DNA from: Thomasclavelia cocleata
GTDB taxonomy: Bacteria; Bacillota_I; Bacilli_A; Erysipelotrichales; Coprobacillaceae
Length of the DNA stretch: 64,000 nucleotides
Reading direction: 5' to 3'
NCBI RefSeq assembly: GCF_900102365.1
Contig: NZ_FOIN01000001.1
Span: 164,064-228,063, forward strand
Positions 5,717 through 14,657 of this stretch are shown one piece after another. Position 1 is the stretch's first letter, and the number at the start of each line of letters is the position of its first letter. Below the pieces are notes generated by a model. That model was given only the letters and a program-made list of their open reading frames with translations, searched no databases and had not been told where the DNA came from. The position numbers and the translations under genes are program-made.

Positions 5717-6400
5717 CTAATCCTTAAATTTTTTCTCATATAAACTCATTAATTCATCTAATGACATATCATCATCAATTTCATCAATTAATGAATTTTG
5801 TTTTTCAATTTCTTTAGTTCCAAAATCTAATTTGAATTCACCAGTTCTTTCTTCAATAATTTTTAACTGATCCTTTTCTTCCTCAACTATTTTAGCAATA
5901 TTACGAAGATTTTCTTCAACAGTAGGTAATTTTTCAATTTCTTTAGCTAATTTTTCGGCTTCTTTTTCTTCATTTATAGAAGTTAATTTAGCTTCTGACT
6001 CAATTATCGGTTTTTCTTCATAGTTGCCAAAATATGGACTTATTACTGGTACTAGCTGATCGTTATTTTTCTTCTTTTTAGGTTTTGAAATTTTTTTTCT
6101 TTTTTCAGTTTTTTCAGCTTCTTTTCGTCTAGAAATACCATGCATTGGTGAAATAACTTCACTCATTTGATAAACTGATTTGGGCTTTTCTTCAACTACT
6201 GGTTTAACCTCATTAACCTTTGGTTTTGTTTTAGGCTTACTTATTACCTTTTCATCAGGTTCACTAGCCTCTTCCTCTTTAAACTCTTCATCATAAATTA
6301 AAGGTGTACTGAACTTTTCTTTACGACGTTGTTCAACTACAGGATCAACTTCAAAAATATCATCATCCTGCTCATGTTTTTTAAATAAGCTTCTAAACAT
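5717..6400 (-). CDS. Charged, low-complexity cytoplasmic protein with repeated VISP-x-x-G motif
   Basis: A 227-residue protein dominated by Glu and Lys. The ATG at 6400 follows AAAGGG with suitable spacing; the GTG at 6409 is weaker. The motif V-I-S-P-x-x-G occurs twice (SEVISPMHGI and VPVISPYFGNY), separated by a Lys-rich stretch, and the C-terminus ends in a short helix (DDDMSLDELMSLYEKKF). There is no membrane segment or catalytic motif. It occupies the position where Bacillus has the DNA translocase gene ytpS (sftA), next to ytpR. I infer a disordered scaffold, possibly for cell division, but do not recognise the family. Confidence 0.7.
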   Translation of the reverse strand: MFRSLFKKHEQDDDIFEVDPVVEQRRKEKFSTPLIYDEEFKEEEASEPDEKVISKPKTKPKVNEVKPVVEEKPKSVYQMSEVISPMHGISRRKEAEKTEKRKKISKPKKKKNNDQLVPVISPYFGNYEEKPIIESEAKLTSINEEKEAEKLAKEIEKLPTVEENLRNIAKIVEEEKDQLKIIEERTGEFKLDFGTKEIEKQNSLIDEIDDDMSLDELMSLYEKKFKD

Positions 6401-6414
6401 ATTTATCACCCTTT

Positions 6415-7014
6415 CTAAAAAAATGAATCTCCTACATTATACTTGTTTTTATCTAACACTAAAATTCCTCGAACTTGAGGTGCATTAGGTAACCCTAATT
6501 CACGTGCTGAACAAATCATACCATTAGAATCTATTTTACGTAGTTTTGATGGTTTTATTATTAAACCACTTGGCATAACTGCACCAACTGTTGCAACAAC
6601 TACTCTTTGACCAGCCTCTACATTGGGAGCACCACATACAATTTGTGTCTGTTCGTTCTTTAAATCAACCTGACATACATGTAAATGATCAGAATCAGGA
6701 TGTTCACTCATAGAAATAATTTCGCCTACAATAAAACGTGGTGTTTTATCTATAACTACTGGAGCTAAATTATATTTAGCTAATAATTCATTAAAAATCT
6801 CTATTTGTGAATCACTAAAATTTATTAAGCCATCATTGATTTTTCCTAAATATTTACTTGCATTTAGTAAATTAAAACCAATTATACTATCTTTTTTATC
6901 TTTTAAAACAACTAAATCATCATACTTATCATAATCAAATGTTTTACCTTCACCACATCTAGCTAACACGATATCGCCAACATAGTTATAATTATAAAAT
7001 CCATGAAATATCAT
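6415..7014 (-). CDS. ytpR: YtpR-type tRNA-binding domain protein
   Basis: A 199-residue protein whose C-terminal half is an EMAPII / CsaA-like tRNA-binding OB fold: EHPDSDHLHVCQVDL, then QIVCGAPNV, then GMICSARELGL, the same signature as the N-terminal domain of the PheRS beta subunit. The N-terminal half (MIFHGFYNYNYVGDI...) is the DUF4479-like domain of YtpR. Its cellular role is not well defined; tRNA or RNA binding is established only for the fold. The neighbours ytpP and trmB on the same strand match the Bacillus arrangement. Confidence 0.9.
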   Translation of the reverse strand: MIFHGFYNYNYVGDIVLARCGEGKTFDYDKYDDLVVLKDKKDSIIGFNLLNASKYLGKINDGLINFSDSQIEIFNELLAKYNLAPVVIDKTPRFIVGEIISMSEHPDSDHLHVCQVDLKNEQTQIVCGAPNVEAGQRVVVATVGAVMPSGLIIKPSKLRKIDSNGMICSARELGLPNAPQVRGILVLDKNKYNVGDSFF

Positions 7015-7025
7015 CTCTACACCTC

Positions 7026-7346
7026 TTATTTTAAACCATCAATAAATGCTTGTATCTCATCTTTAGTTTTACGTAATTTACTTACAAAACGTCCTATTTC
7101 TTCACTATCTTCATAAGCAATAAACGAAGGAATTCCTAAAACATCTAAATCTTTACATAGATCTAATAAATTATCCCTGTTTACTAAATAAAATTTAAAT
7201 TCAGGATTAGCACTTACAATATCACCTATAAAAGGTTTTACAAACATGCAATCAGGACACCAATCAGCTGTAAACATTATAATCGTTTTACCAGTGCGAA
7301 TCTTGTCAAATTCTTCAATAGTCTTAATTTCTATTAACTTATCCAT
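7026..7346 (-). CDS. ytpP: Thioredoxin-family protein (YtpP-like)
   Basis: A 106-residue thioredoxin fold. The redox-active motif is WCPDC (residues 29-33 in FTADWCPDCMFVKPF), not the classical WCGPC, which is typical of YtpP-type thioredoxin-like proteins. The cis-Pro region is LGIPSFIAYED. It probably reduces disulfides or low-molecular-weight thiol adducts in the cytoplasm; the substrate is unknown. The start overlaps the end of trmB by 8 bases, so translation is likely coupled. Confidence 0.9.
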   Translation of the reverse strand: MDKLIEIKTIEEFDKIRTGKTIIMFTADWCPDCMFVKPFIGDIVSANPEFKFYLVNRDNLLDLCKDLDVLGIPSFIAYEDSEEIGRFVSKLRKTKDEIQAFIDGLK

Positions 7347-7992
7347 TCTTTCGATACCTAGCTACCAATTTATAAATTGGTCCTTTCGTACAAAATTTAC
7401 GTTCATATTCAGTCATAATATTACTTTCATTTTCTGGACTGTTATGTAAATCTAAACTTACATATTCTAAATCCATAGGATATTGATTTAATGAAATCAA
7501 CGAATATTCAAACAAACTTCGATTATCAGTTTTAAATTCAATTACTCCATCATCTACTAATATTTTACGATAAACATCTAAAAATTTATTAGATGTCAAT
7601 CTTCTTTTAGCATGACGGCTTTTAGGCCATGGATCACTAAAATTTAAAAAGATTTTATCAACTTCATTTTCACTAAATACTTTCTCTAATTCAATTGCAT
7701 CATAATGCATCAATCTAAGATTTGTCACTTTTTTTTCTTTTTGTTTAATCTTATTAATTGCTGCTGCTAATACACTTGGATATTTTTCAATTCCAATAAA
7801 ATTGATATCTGGATAATTACAAGCATTCTGAAATATAAAATCACCTTTTCCCATCCCAATTTCAATATATATTGGTCTATCATTATCAAAAATATCTTTC
7901 CAATTGTTTTTTAAATTTTCAGGCTCAATAACAACAAAATCACTATTTTCATTCATTATCTCATAAGCCTTTGGATTATTTCTAAGTCGCAT
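7339..7992 (-). CDS. trmB: tRNA (guanine-N7-)-methyltransferase
   Basis: A 217-residue SAM-dependent enzyme that makes m7G46 in the tRNA variable loop. Seen: YIEIGMGKGDFI (SAM-binding motif I), FIGIEKYPSVL (motif II), FLNFSDPWPKSRHAKRRLT (the TrmB signature DPWPK-x-RH-x-KRR) and FKTDNRSLFEYS. Length is normal. It heads the ytpP, ytpR, acpS run and overlaps ytpP by 8 bases. Confidence 0.96.
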   Translation of the reverse strand: MRLRNNPKAYEIMNENSDFVVIEPENLKNNWKDIFDNDRPIYIEIGMGKGDFIFQNACNYPDINFIGIEKYPSVLAAAINKIKQKEKKVTNLRLMHYDAIELEKVFSENEVDKIFLNFSDPWPKSRHAKRRLTSNKFLDVYRKILVDDGVIEFKTDNRSLFEYSLISLNQYPMDLEYVSLDLHNSPENESNIMTEYERKFCTKGPIYKLVARYRKNG

Positions 7993-8024
7993 TACTACTC
8001 CCCTTTACATATATGCATATTCTA

Positions 8025-8744
8025 TCATAAATCATTCATCAAGTCGACTAATTCCTTATCTGTAAGCTCACGAAAGTCTCCTAGTTCTAAACTACGATCT
8101 AATAATAAATTTTTAATTTTTAAACGCTTCAAAAAAGTAACATGTTTCCCACAAGATTCAACCATCTTTTTAACTTGATGAAACTTTCCTTCAAAAATCT
8201 CTATTTCAACTTCACAACAATTATCATCTACTTCAATTACTTTTAAATTAGCACTTTTACAACAATATCCAGTATCTAAAACAATCCCTTTTTTAAAAGA
8301 ATCTATATCTTTTTCATCCATAACTCCTTCAATTTCAGCCCAATAGAGCTTAGAATGATTTCTACTAGGAGCCATTAATTTATGTGAAAAATCCCCATCA
8401 TTAGTTATTAAAAGTAACCCTTCTGTATCTATATCTAACCTTCCTACAGGAAATAAATCATAATTTTCGTAGCCAATAATTAAATCAATTACAGTAGGAT
8501 GAACATTATCTTTAGTAGCACTAACATAACCTTGTGGTTTATTAAGCATTAAGTATACATAGGGACGATATTCTACTACTTCACCATCGAAAATAATGAT
8601 ATCCTTTTGATAATCAACTTTGGAATCATCCTTTTTTATTACTTTACCATTTACTTCTACAAAACCTTTTCTAATATAAGCTTTAACTTCTTTACGTGTC
8701 CCAATTCCATAATTTGAAAGCAGCTTATCTAGTCGCATCACCAT
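8025..8744 (-). CDS. RsuA/RluB-family pseudouridine synthase
   Basis: A 239-residue enzyme with an N-terminal S4 RNA-binding domain (MRLDKLLSNYGIGTRKEVKAYI) and a pseudouridine synthase domain. The catalytic Asp is in GRLDIDTEGLLLITNDG, and KFHQVKKM is the conserved RsuA-family motif III. It isomerises a uridine in 16S or 23S rRNA; the family alone does not give the target position, though the best match by gene context is the small-subunit RsuA type. The start overlaps the upstream lipoprotein gene by 20 bases; the ATG at 8744 or 8738 is possible. Confidence 0.92.
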   Translation of the reverse strand: MVMRLDKLLSNYGIGTRKEVKAYIRKGFVEVNGKVIKKDDSKVDYQKDIIIFDGEVVEYRPYVYLMLNKPQGYVSATKDNVHPTVIDLIIGYENYDLFPVGRLDIDTEGLLLITNDGDFSHKLMAPSRNHSKLYWAEIEGVMDEKDIDSFKKGIVLDTGYCCKSANLKVIEVDDNCCEVEIEIFEGKFHQVKKMVESCGKHVTFLKRLKIKNLLLDRSLELGDFRELTDKELVDLMNDL

Positions 8745-9222
8745 ATAATTTTAAATACCTTTCTTCCTTTTTTTTACACTCTTCATCACTATAAAATGTT
8801 AGATATATTAAAACATCAAACTTATTTTCTTTCGTTATCCCTGATAAATTTACACCTTTATAAATCCCGTTTGCTTTGTCAACAAGATTTGGAATAAGTG
8901 AAAAAACATCATTTTCTAGAATTCCTAAACTAGGAAGACTTTCATTTTCATCTTGACTAACTTTAGCAATTGCTTGTAAATGATACATATTAATCTTGGG
9001 ATTGTCAATAATAATATCATATCGATTATTATTATCATCTATTTTATTAACAACAAGCCTGATCATAAACTCATCACTAGTCACTTGATAATCTTGTTGC
9101 TTAACAAGTTTTTTTTCATATTCGAGATACTGCTCATATAATCTATTACTATCATCAACTATATTCTCATTAGAACAGCCAGTCAATAATATACAAATGA
9201 TAACAAAAATAATTTTTTTCAT
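8725..9222 (-). CDS. Predicted lipoprotein
   Basis: A 165-residue exported protein. The start at 9222 (GGGTG upstream) gives MKKIIFVIICILLTGCSNE, a perfect lipoprotein signal with lipobox LTGC cut before Cys16; the in-frame extension upstream is not used. The mature part is charged (YEQYLEYEKKLVKQQDYQV) with no recognised domain and ends in LKLYGDATR. TATAAT lies just upstream at 9243-9238. It is transcribed with the pseudouridine synthase, but the functional link is unclear. Confidence 0.8.
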   Translation of the reverse strand: MKKIIFVIICILLTGCSNENIVDDSNRLYEQYLEYEKKLVKQQDYQVTSDEFMIRLVVNKIDDNNNRYDIIIDNPKINMYHLQAIAKVSQDENESLPSLGILENDVFSLIPNLVDKANGIYKGVNLSGITKENKFDVLIYLTFYSDEECKKKEERYLKLYGDATR

Positions 9223-9267
9223 GTAATCACCCACATTATTATAACACGTTTTATTGTACAATAAAAT

Positions 9268-9291
9268 AAATAGGAACCGAAGTTCCTATTT
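9268..9291 (-). terminator. Terminator with UUCG tetraloop at the end of the DUF1540 gene
   Basis: AAATAGGAAC (9268-9277) and GTTCCTATTT (9282-9291) form a 10-bp stem closed by TTCG on the minus strand, followed by a T-rich tract. The DUF1540 stop codon lies in the stem. Confidence 0.85.
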
Positions 9292-9435
9292 ACATCTAAA
9301 AGTATCACAAGCAGTTTCTTTAACATCTTTTGCTTCATTACATTTACAATTACATACTGTAATTTCTTGGGCATCGCACTTACAATCACGATTGTATACA
9401 CAACTGTCAACATGACAACATACATCTTTTGCCAT
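9286..9435 (-). CDS. Cysteine-rich DUF1540 protein
   Basis: A 49-residue protein beginning MAKDVCCHVDSCVYNRDCKC and ending DTFRCK. It holds nine Cys in the spacing typical of DUF1540, a small probable metal-binding family abundant in spore-forming Firmicutes. GGAGGTGATACC immediately precedes the ATG at 9435. A longer overlapping frame on the same strand, from 9473, lacks any such signals and is a shadow. The family's function is not established; some members are made during sporulation. Confidence 0.88.
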   Translation of the reverse strand: MAKDVCCHVDSCVYNRDCKCDAQEITVCNCKCNEAKDVKETACDTFRCK

Positions 9436-9482
9436 GGTATCACCTCCATAGTTATTTTTAACATATTTTTCAAAAACTATAC

Positions 9483-9511
9483 AAAAAAAGGATAAATAAA
9501 CTTATTTATCC
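9483..9511 (-). terminator. Terminator of the Cse60-like gene
   Basis: GGATAAATA (9490-9498) pairs with TATTTATCC (9503-9511) around four bases, followed on the minus strand by seven T. The stop codon lies at the loop edge. Confidence 0.8.
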
Positions 9512-9675
9512 TCATACTCAATCAAACAGCTAAAACTATATTCTAATTCACTAGAAAAAGTCATCGCTACTTGATAATGCATTGCTAAAATATTAGGATT
9601 TTTTTTAGCAATAAATTCATTGATTTCATCTTCTAAATCTAATTCATGCGTTTTTTCAATAATTTTTACTTTCAT
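9502..9675 (-). CDS. Cse60-like sporulation protein
   Basis: A 57-residue protein, MKVKIIEKTHELDLEDEINE..., then QVAMTFSSELEYSFSCLIEYEDK. The pattern 'MKVKI-x6-DLE-x-E-[IV]-N-x-[FW] ... Y-Q-V-A ... FSALI-x-Y' is that of the small Cse60 family, named after a SigE-controlled Bacillus gene. No strong ribosome binding site precedes the ATG, which lowers confidence in the exact start. It is followed directly by its own terminator, so it is a single-gene unit. Confidence 0.7.
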   Translation of the reverse strand: MKVKIIEKTHELDLEDEINEFIAKKNPNILAMHYQVAMTFSSELEYSFSCLIEYEDK

Positions 9676-9713
9676 GATTAAATTATAAAACTATAATTAC
9701 AAAATATTTGTCA

Positions 9714-10592
9714 TTATTGGTTGATTTCGATTTTTAATACAGCTTCAAATACCTCATTTGGTTTTAAAGTAATGACTCCTTCTTTATCCTTTAATTCACC
9801 TTTAAAATCATCATAATCACTATGACCAAACCAAGGTTCAATTGCAATTAATCCACCAACATGTTTAGCTGCCCATATTCCTAAATGTGTAAACTTATCC
9901 ATATGAACAATTAAAGATTTATCATGATTTAAAGATTTTAAAGCTATTTTATTTGATTTAAAATCTTGTAAAATAATTGTATCATTACTAAATAATTCCT
10001 GCCGAATAAAAAATCTTTTTTCATTATCTAAAAATGGTACAGTTTCATGAGTAACTCCCTTTTTTTCAAGATTAATTACTTTTCTATCTAAAGTCTCATT
10101 TTCACTAAATTCAAGATAATAATCATTACTTGATTCATTATCCATAAAAGGACAAGCAAAAGCAGGATGACCACCAATTTGAAAATATATTTCTTTTTCA
10201 TCCACATTAGTAACTTTAAAATTACATTCAACAACATTTTTAACTAAACGATACGTAACCTCTAATTTAAATAAATATGGATACTGTTTAATAATTTCTT
10301 CATTTGAAGTCAAAGTAAAAATTACTTCCTGATCACTAATTTGATTTGCATTATACTCATTATGACGGGAAAAACCATGTTGATTCATATTATAAGTTTT
10401 CCCATCAATACGACATTCATTATTTTGTAAAGCTCCAACAATTGGAAATAAAACTGGTGCACTGCTTCCCCATTGAATAGGATCACGTCGCCACATATAA
10501 TTAATTCTATCATTTTGACCAACTATTTTAATAATTTCAGCACCTTTATTTTCAAGTGTTACTTCTAAAAATTCATTTTTTAATGTTATCAT
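9714..10592 (-). CDS. Aldose 1-epimerase family protein (LacX-like)
   Basis: A 292-residue beta-sandwich mutarotase-type protein. Seen: FPIVGALQNNECRIDGK near residue 50, NQHGFSRHNEY with the conserved His-Gly-Phe, IGGHPAFACPF, and a late IEPWFGHSDY with the catalytic-type Glu. These match the LacX branch, which acts on sugars or sugar phosphates whose identity is usually unknown. The ATG at 10592 fits family N-termini; a TTG at 10604 has the better-spaced AAAGG and cannot be excluded. It overlaps nagA, implying coupled expression for amino-sugar use. Confidence 0.9.
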   Translation of the reverse strand: MITLKNEFLEVTLENKGAEIIKIVGQNDRINYMWRRDPIQWGSSAPVLFPIVGALQNNECRIDGKTYNMNQHGFSRHNEYNANQISDQEVIFTLTSNEEIIKQYPYLFKLEVTYRLVKNVVECNFKVTNVDEKEIYFQIGGHPAFACPFMDNESSNDYYLEFSENETLDRKVINLEKKGVTHETVPFLDNEKRFFIRQELFSNDTIILQDFKSNKIALKSLNHDKSLIVHMDKFTHLGIWAAKHVGGLIAIEPWFGHSDYDDFKGELKDKEGVITLKPNEVFEAVLKIEINQ

Positions 10593-11733
10593 TTCCTTCA
10601 CCAATTAAAACCTTTCCATCAATCATAACAAAGTCAACATTTATATCTTCATCAAACATAATTATATCAGCTTTTTTATTAATTGCCAATTCTCCTAAAT
10701 CAATTAAATTCAAATTTTTAGCAGGATTATAACTAGCTAATCTAACAGCTTCATAAATAGTTAAACCTAAATGATGATGTGCATTTTTAACTGCTTTATT
10801 CATTGCTAAAACACTTCCCGCTAAAGTTCCACTTTCTAAACGTGCTGAATTATCTTTAACATATACAGCTTGATTACCAATTTTATACTGCCCATCTTCA
10901 AGTCCTGAAGCTTCCATTGAATCAGTAATCAACATTACTTTATCTATCCCTTTAGCTTTTAATAGCACTTTGGCAGCTGGATAATTTACATGAATACCGT
11001 CAAGTATTAATTCTGCATATACCTCATCACTTTCCATGATTGCACCAACAACACCAGGATTACGATGGGTAAGTGGTGTCATAGCATTAAAAGTATGTGT
11101 TCCTGAAGTAGCTCCTACTCTAATTCCTTCAATTGCCTGCTGATATGTTGCATCTGTATGTCCTAAACTTACAACTACACCTTCTTTTACTAAATATTCA
11201 ATTAACTTATTAGCATTTTCCAATTCAGGTGCTAAACTTATTTTTTTAATCAAATAACTAAATTTCCCAATTAGGCTTTTGTAGTTAGAAATTGTCGGAG
11301 CAAGCATGTATTCTTCAGGCTGAGCTCCTTTATATTTGTGGTTAAAAAAAGGTCCCTCCAAATGAATACCTAAAATTTTGCTTCCACTAACTTTATCTTT
11401 GTTTTCAGCAATATTTTTTACTGCTGTATAGATATCTTCTTTTGACATAGTCATAGTTGTAGCTAAAATTCCAGTCACACCACTCTTAATAAAACTACTA
11501 GTAATTGTGTTTAAATCTTCAAAAGAAGGATACATAAAATCACTACCATTACGTCCATGGCTATGGGATTCGATAAATCCTGGTGAAACATAACGTCCTT
11601 TAGCATCAATTATTTTTTCGTTATCAGGCAAACGCTTTGAAATTTCACAAATATGATCATCTTCTACATAAACATTAGCATTAATAACTTTATCCTTTAA
11701 AATTACTTGTCCATTTATAATACATTGTCTCAT
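10573..11733 (-). CDS. nagA: N-acetylglucosamine-6-phosphate deacetylase
   Basis: A 386-residue amidohydrolase that converts GlcNAc-6-phosphate to GlcN-6-phosphate and acetate in amino-sugar and cell-wall recycling. Seen: PGFIESHSHGRNGSDF (a metal-site region in which one His of the classical HxH is Ser-flanked), LGIHLEGPFFN (metal Glu), VVSLGHTDATY and SGTHTFNAMTPL (His ligands), and LITDSMEASG (catalytic Asp). The ATG at 11733 lies ten bases after AAAGGAG. It overlaps the downstream epimerase-like gene by 20 bases. Confidence 0.95.
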   Translation of the reverse strand: MRQCIINGQVILKDKVINANVYVEDDHICEISKRLPDNEKIIDAKGRYVSPGFIESHSHGRNGSDFMYPSFEDLNTITSSFIKSGVTGILATTMTMSKEDIYTAVKNIAENKDKVSGSKILGIHLEGPFFNHKYKGAQPEEYMLAPTISNYKSLIGKFSYLIKKISLAPELENANKLIEYLVKEGVVVSLGHTDATYQQAIEGIRVGATSGTHTFNAMTPLTHRNPGVVGAIMESDEVYAELILDGIHVNYPAAKVLLKAKGIDKVMLITDSMEASGLEDGQYKIGNQAVYVKDNSARLESGTLAGSVLAMNKAVKNAHHHLGLTIYEAVRLASYNPAKNLNLIDLGELAINKKADIIMFDEDINVDFVMIDGKVLIGEGNDNIKK

Positions 11734-11831
11734 TTTTTTCAATCTCCTTTATCATTAACATATTATGACACTTTCATATTTAAATTATACGAATAAGGCA
11801 TTAGCAATTTATTATTACTAAAAAATAAAAA

Positions 11832-11870
11832 GTCTTTTGACTAACAGATTTATACTGTAAGCCAAAAGAC
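11832..11870 (-). terminator. Terminator after rbfA
   Basis: GTCTTTTG (11832-11839) pairs with CAAAAGAC (11863-11870), and inner ACAG/CTGT bases pair too. On the minus strand a TTTTTATTTTTT tract follows. It closes the nusA-infB-rbfA operon. Confidence 0.85.
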
Positions 11871-11890
11871 CTAATAAATATAATTTAAAA

Positions 11891-12238
11891 TTATTTATCA
11901 TGATGATTGATATCATCAATAATTTTTTCAATTTTATTACCATACTCTAATGAAGTATCATGAACAAAATGTAACTCTGGTACTTTACGAATAGTTAAAC
12001 GTTTAGCTAATAATGAACGGATAAATCCCTTAGAACGCTCTAATGCTTCCATACCTTTACGAACATTATAATCCTTGCCTAAAAACGTAACATAAATCTT
12101 AGCAATTGATAAATCATTTGTTAAATCAACTGCAGTAATAGTACAAAAACCAATTTTAGGATCACGTACTTCAACTTGAAGAATATGTGATAATTCACGT
12201 TGAATAATACCACTTAATTTGTCTTTTTTAAGAACCAT
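11891..12238 (-). CDS. rbfA: Ribosome-binding factor A
   Basis: A 115-residue KH-like protein that binds the 30S subunit during late maturation of the 16S rRNA 5' end. Seen: IQRELSHIL at the N-terminus, DPKIGFCTITAVDLTNDLSIAKIYVTF, and the conserved VRKVPEL-like segment TIRKVPELHFVHDTSLEYGNKIE. AGGTGATTGA precedes the ATG. It is the last gene of the nusA-infB operon. The ylxP gene usually found between infB and rbfA in Bacillus is absent here. Confidence 0.96.
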   Translation of the reverse strand: MVLKKDKLSGIIQRELSHILQVEVRDPKIGFCTITAVDLTNDLSIAKIYVTFLGKDYNVRKGMEALERSKGFIRSLLAKRLTIRKVPELHFVHDTSLEYGNKIEKIIDDINHHDK

Positions 12239-12246
12239 TCAATCAC

Positions 12247-14094
12247 CTACTTAACTTCTACTTCCTCCATAATATATCCTTCAACAATATCCCCTTCTTT
12301 AATATCATTAAAGTTTTCAATACTTAAACCACATTCAAAACCACTTGCAACTTCTTTAACATCATCCTGGAATCTCTTCAATGAACCTAATTTACCTTCA
12401 TATACAACAACACTATCACGAAGTAAACGAATCCCACAATTACGACGAATAAACCCATCTGTTACATAGCATCCAGCGATATTCCCAACTTTAGAAACTT
12501 TAATAACTTGACGAATTTCAGCTTGACCAGTTACTACTTCTTTAACTTCAGGAGCAAGCATTCCTTTCATAGCTGTTTCTATTTCTTCAACCATCTTATA
12601 AATAATGTTATGAAGACGAATTTCAATTCCTTCTTCTTCTGCTTTTTGGCGTACTTTAGCATTTGGACGCACATTAAATCCATAAATAATTGCTTTTGAT
12701 GCAGTCGCTAATAAAACATCAGCTTCTGTAATTCCACCTGCAGTAGAACGAATTACATTTACTCTAACTCCATCTACATCAATTTTTTCAAGCGATGCCT
12801 TAACAGCTTCAGCAGTTCCTTGAACATCTGCCTTAACAATAATATTTAAATCAATAATTTCTCCATCTTTGATTTGTGAAAATAGATCATCAAGTGATAA
12901 AGCAGCTCCAGTGGCACGTTCTTTATCTTGTTTTGCCTTTAATCGTGCTTCACCAACACTACGAGCTTGTTTTTCACTTTCAAAAACCATAAATTTATCA
13001 CCAGCTGCAGGCACATCATTTAAACCTGTAATTTCTACTGGAGTGGCAGGAAGAGCTTCCTTGATTATTTTACCATGATCATCTAACATTTGACGAACTT
13101 TACCATAAGCAGTACCAACAACAATTGGATCACCTGCTCTTAAAGTTCCGTTTTCTACTAATAGAGTTGCAACAGGACCACGTCCCTTATCTAGTTTGCC
13201 TTCAACAACACTACCATATGCATAACGATTTGGATTAGCTTTTAAATCTGCTAATTCAGCAACAACAGTCAATGTTTCTAACAACTCTTCAATTCCAATT
13301 CCCTGTTTGGCAGAGATTTCACAATAAACAGTATCCCCACCCCAATCTTCAGGTAATAATCCATATTCAGACATTTCACCCTTAATTCTTTCAGGATCAG
13401 CACCATCTTTATCAATTTTATTGATAGCTACAACGATTGGAACTCCTGCTGCTTTAGCATGATCGATTGCCTCTTTAGTTTGTGGCATAACACCATCATC
13501 AGCTGCAACAACAATAATAACAATATCTGTTACTTGAGCTCCACGAGCACGCATAGCTGTAAAAGCTTCATGGCCAGGTGTATCTAAAAAAGTAACCTTT
13601 TTATCATTTACATCAACTTGATAAGCACCAATATGTTGTGTAATACCACCAAATTCTCCTTCAACTACAGCCGATTTTCTAATTGTATCTAATAATGTTG
13701 TCTTACCATGATCAACATGTCCCATTATAGTTACAACTGGACAGCGAAGAACTAAATCTTTTTCATCATCAACAATATCTATTTCTTCAAAATTAACTTC
13801 ACTAACTTCAATATGTTTTTCTACTTCGAAGCCATACTCTAAACAAATTAGCTCTACTTGTTCATCAGTTAATGAAGAATTAATTGTAACCATCGTACCA
13901 AGTAAGAATAATACTTTGATAACATTTGCAGGAGTTTGCCCCACCTTTTCTGCTAATTGTCCAACTGTAATCCCTTCTTCATATACAATTACACCATCTT
14001 TAATTGTATTTTCTTCCTTTTTATTTGGAAAATTAGATTTAAGCTGCTTCTTTTTTGGAGCCCCTTTTTTATTATTCATGTTTTGTTTTGCCAT
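12247..14094 (-). CDS. infB: Translation initiation factor IF-2 (short form)
   Basis: A 615-residue GTPase that delivers initiator tRNA to the ribosome. The N-terminal IF2_N domain ([17 protein letters not shown]) lies at residues 44-60. The G domain follows, with GHVDHGKTT at about 125-133, DTPGHEAF and NKIDK. After it come domain II, the IF-2 domain and C2. At 615 residues it lacks the long variable N-terminal extension of Bacillus (about 716) or E. coli (890). It sits between ylxQ and rbfA in the canonical order. Confidence 0.97.
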   Translation of the reverse strand: MAKQNMNNKKGAPKKKQLKSNFPNKKEENTIKDGVIVYEEGITVGQLAEKVGQTPANVIKVLFLLGTMVTINSSLTDEQVELICLEYGFEVEKHIEVSEVNFEEIDIVDDEKDLVLRCPVVTIMGHVDHGKTTLLDTIRKSAVVEGEFGGITQHIGAYQVDVNDKKVTFLDTPGHEAFTAMRARGAQVTDIVIIVVAADDGVMPQTKEAIDHAKAAGVPIVVAINKIDKDGADPERIKGEMSEYGLLPEDWGGDTVYCEISAKQGIGIEELLETLTVVAELADLKANPNRYAYGSVVEGKLDKGRGPVATLLVENGTLRAGDPIVVGTAYGKVRQMLDDHGKIIKEALPATPVEITGLNDVPAAGDKFMVFESEKQARSVGEARLKAKQDKERATGAALSLDDLFSQIKDGEIIDLNIIVKADVQGTAEAVKASLEKIDVDGVRVNVIRSTAGGITEADVLLATASKAIIYGFNVRPNAKVRQKAEEEGIEIRLHNIIYKMVEEIETAMKGMLAPEVKEVVTGQAEIRQVIKVSKVGNIAGCYVTDGFIRRNCGIRLLRDSVVVYEGKLGSLKRFQDDVKEVASGFECGLSIENFNDIKEGDIVEGYIMEEVEVK

Positions 14095-14098
14095 AATT

Positions 14099-14395
14099 TC
14101 ACCCTCCTATCTTTTCTTTTAAATTTTTAGCAAATCCAGCATCCTGGATACCTAATGCAACACGATTATTTTTACCAACCGCTTTAGAAAGTTCATCAAT
14201 ATTACTAGTAATAATATAATCAACATTATAACTAGTACATTTATCAGTAAGTTTCTTTTTTGTATTATCACTTGCATCAGTTGCAATAATAACAAAATGT
14301 ACCTCATTAGACCGAATTTTATTAATTAATGTTTCTCCAGTAACAATTTTGCGAGCACGACTAGCCAAACCAAGTGTGTTTAAAAAATTACTCAT
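14099..14395 (-). CDS. ylxQ: L7Ae-family ribosomal-like protein YlxQ
   Basis: A 98-residue kink-turn-binding fold ([20 protein letters not shown], then [18 protein letters not shown] and [18 protein letters not shown]). The ATG at 14395 overlaps the end of ylxR by 8 bases; the longer open frame upstream is a shadow of ylxR. Family members bind kink-turn RNA; the role of YlxQ itself is poorly defined. It is always found in the nusA-infB operon, as here. Confidence 0.93.
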   Translation of the reverse strand: MSNFLNTLGLASRARKIVTGETLINKIRSNEVHFVIIATDASDNTKKKLTDKCTSYNVDYIITSNIDELSKAVGKNNRVALGIQDAGFAKNLKEKIGG

Positions 14396-14651
14396 TAACA
14401 AATTTTTCCAATTCTTCAAAAATTTGATCAGGAATCTCAACTTGCAAAGCACGAGCTAAAACTTTTTTCTTTTTTGCGATCTCAAATGCTTTTCTATCTC
14501 TTTTTAGATAAGCTCCCCGTCCATTCATTTTACCAGTTGGATCAACATGCACTTCGCCCTCTTTATTTCGAACAACTCTTATCAGTTCCATTTTTGGCAA
14601 TTGTTCACCAGTAGCTAAACATTTCCTTAATGGTATTTTACGCAATATCAT
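14388..14651 (-). CDS. ylxR: YlxR (DUF448) RNA-binding protein
   Basis: An 87-residue protein with the family signature RKIPLRKCLATGE ... LIRVV and DPTGKMNGRGAYL. YlxR proteins bind nucleic acid and have been linked to RNase P or transcriptional control in other bacteria. The start is uncertain: AAGGAG is followed by GTG at 14654, ATG at 14651 and TTG at 14645; the last has the best spacing and gives the typical M-RKIPLRKC N-terminus. It is translationally coupled to ylxQ. Confidence 0.92.
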   Translation of the reverse strand: MILRKIPLRKCLATGEQLPKMELIRVVRNKEGEVHVDPTGKMNGRGAYLKRDRKAFEIAKKKKVLARALQVEIPDQIFEELEKFVNE

Positions 14652-14657
14652 CACTCC

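Noticed and set aside
9219-9473. 84-residue minus-strand frame overlapping the DUF1540 gene
   Set aside because: It has no ribosome binding site, spans a strong terminator, and another frame of the same strand carries the Cys-rich DUF1540 protein with a perfect initiation signal.
12247-14094. IF-2 as a truncated gene because it is only 615 residues
   Set aside because: All conserved domains including IF2_N, the G domain and C2 are present; only the variable N-terminal linker is short.
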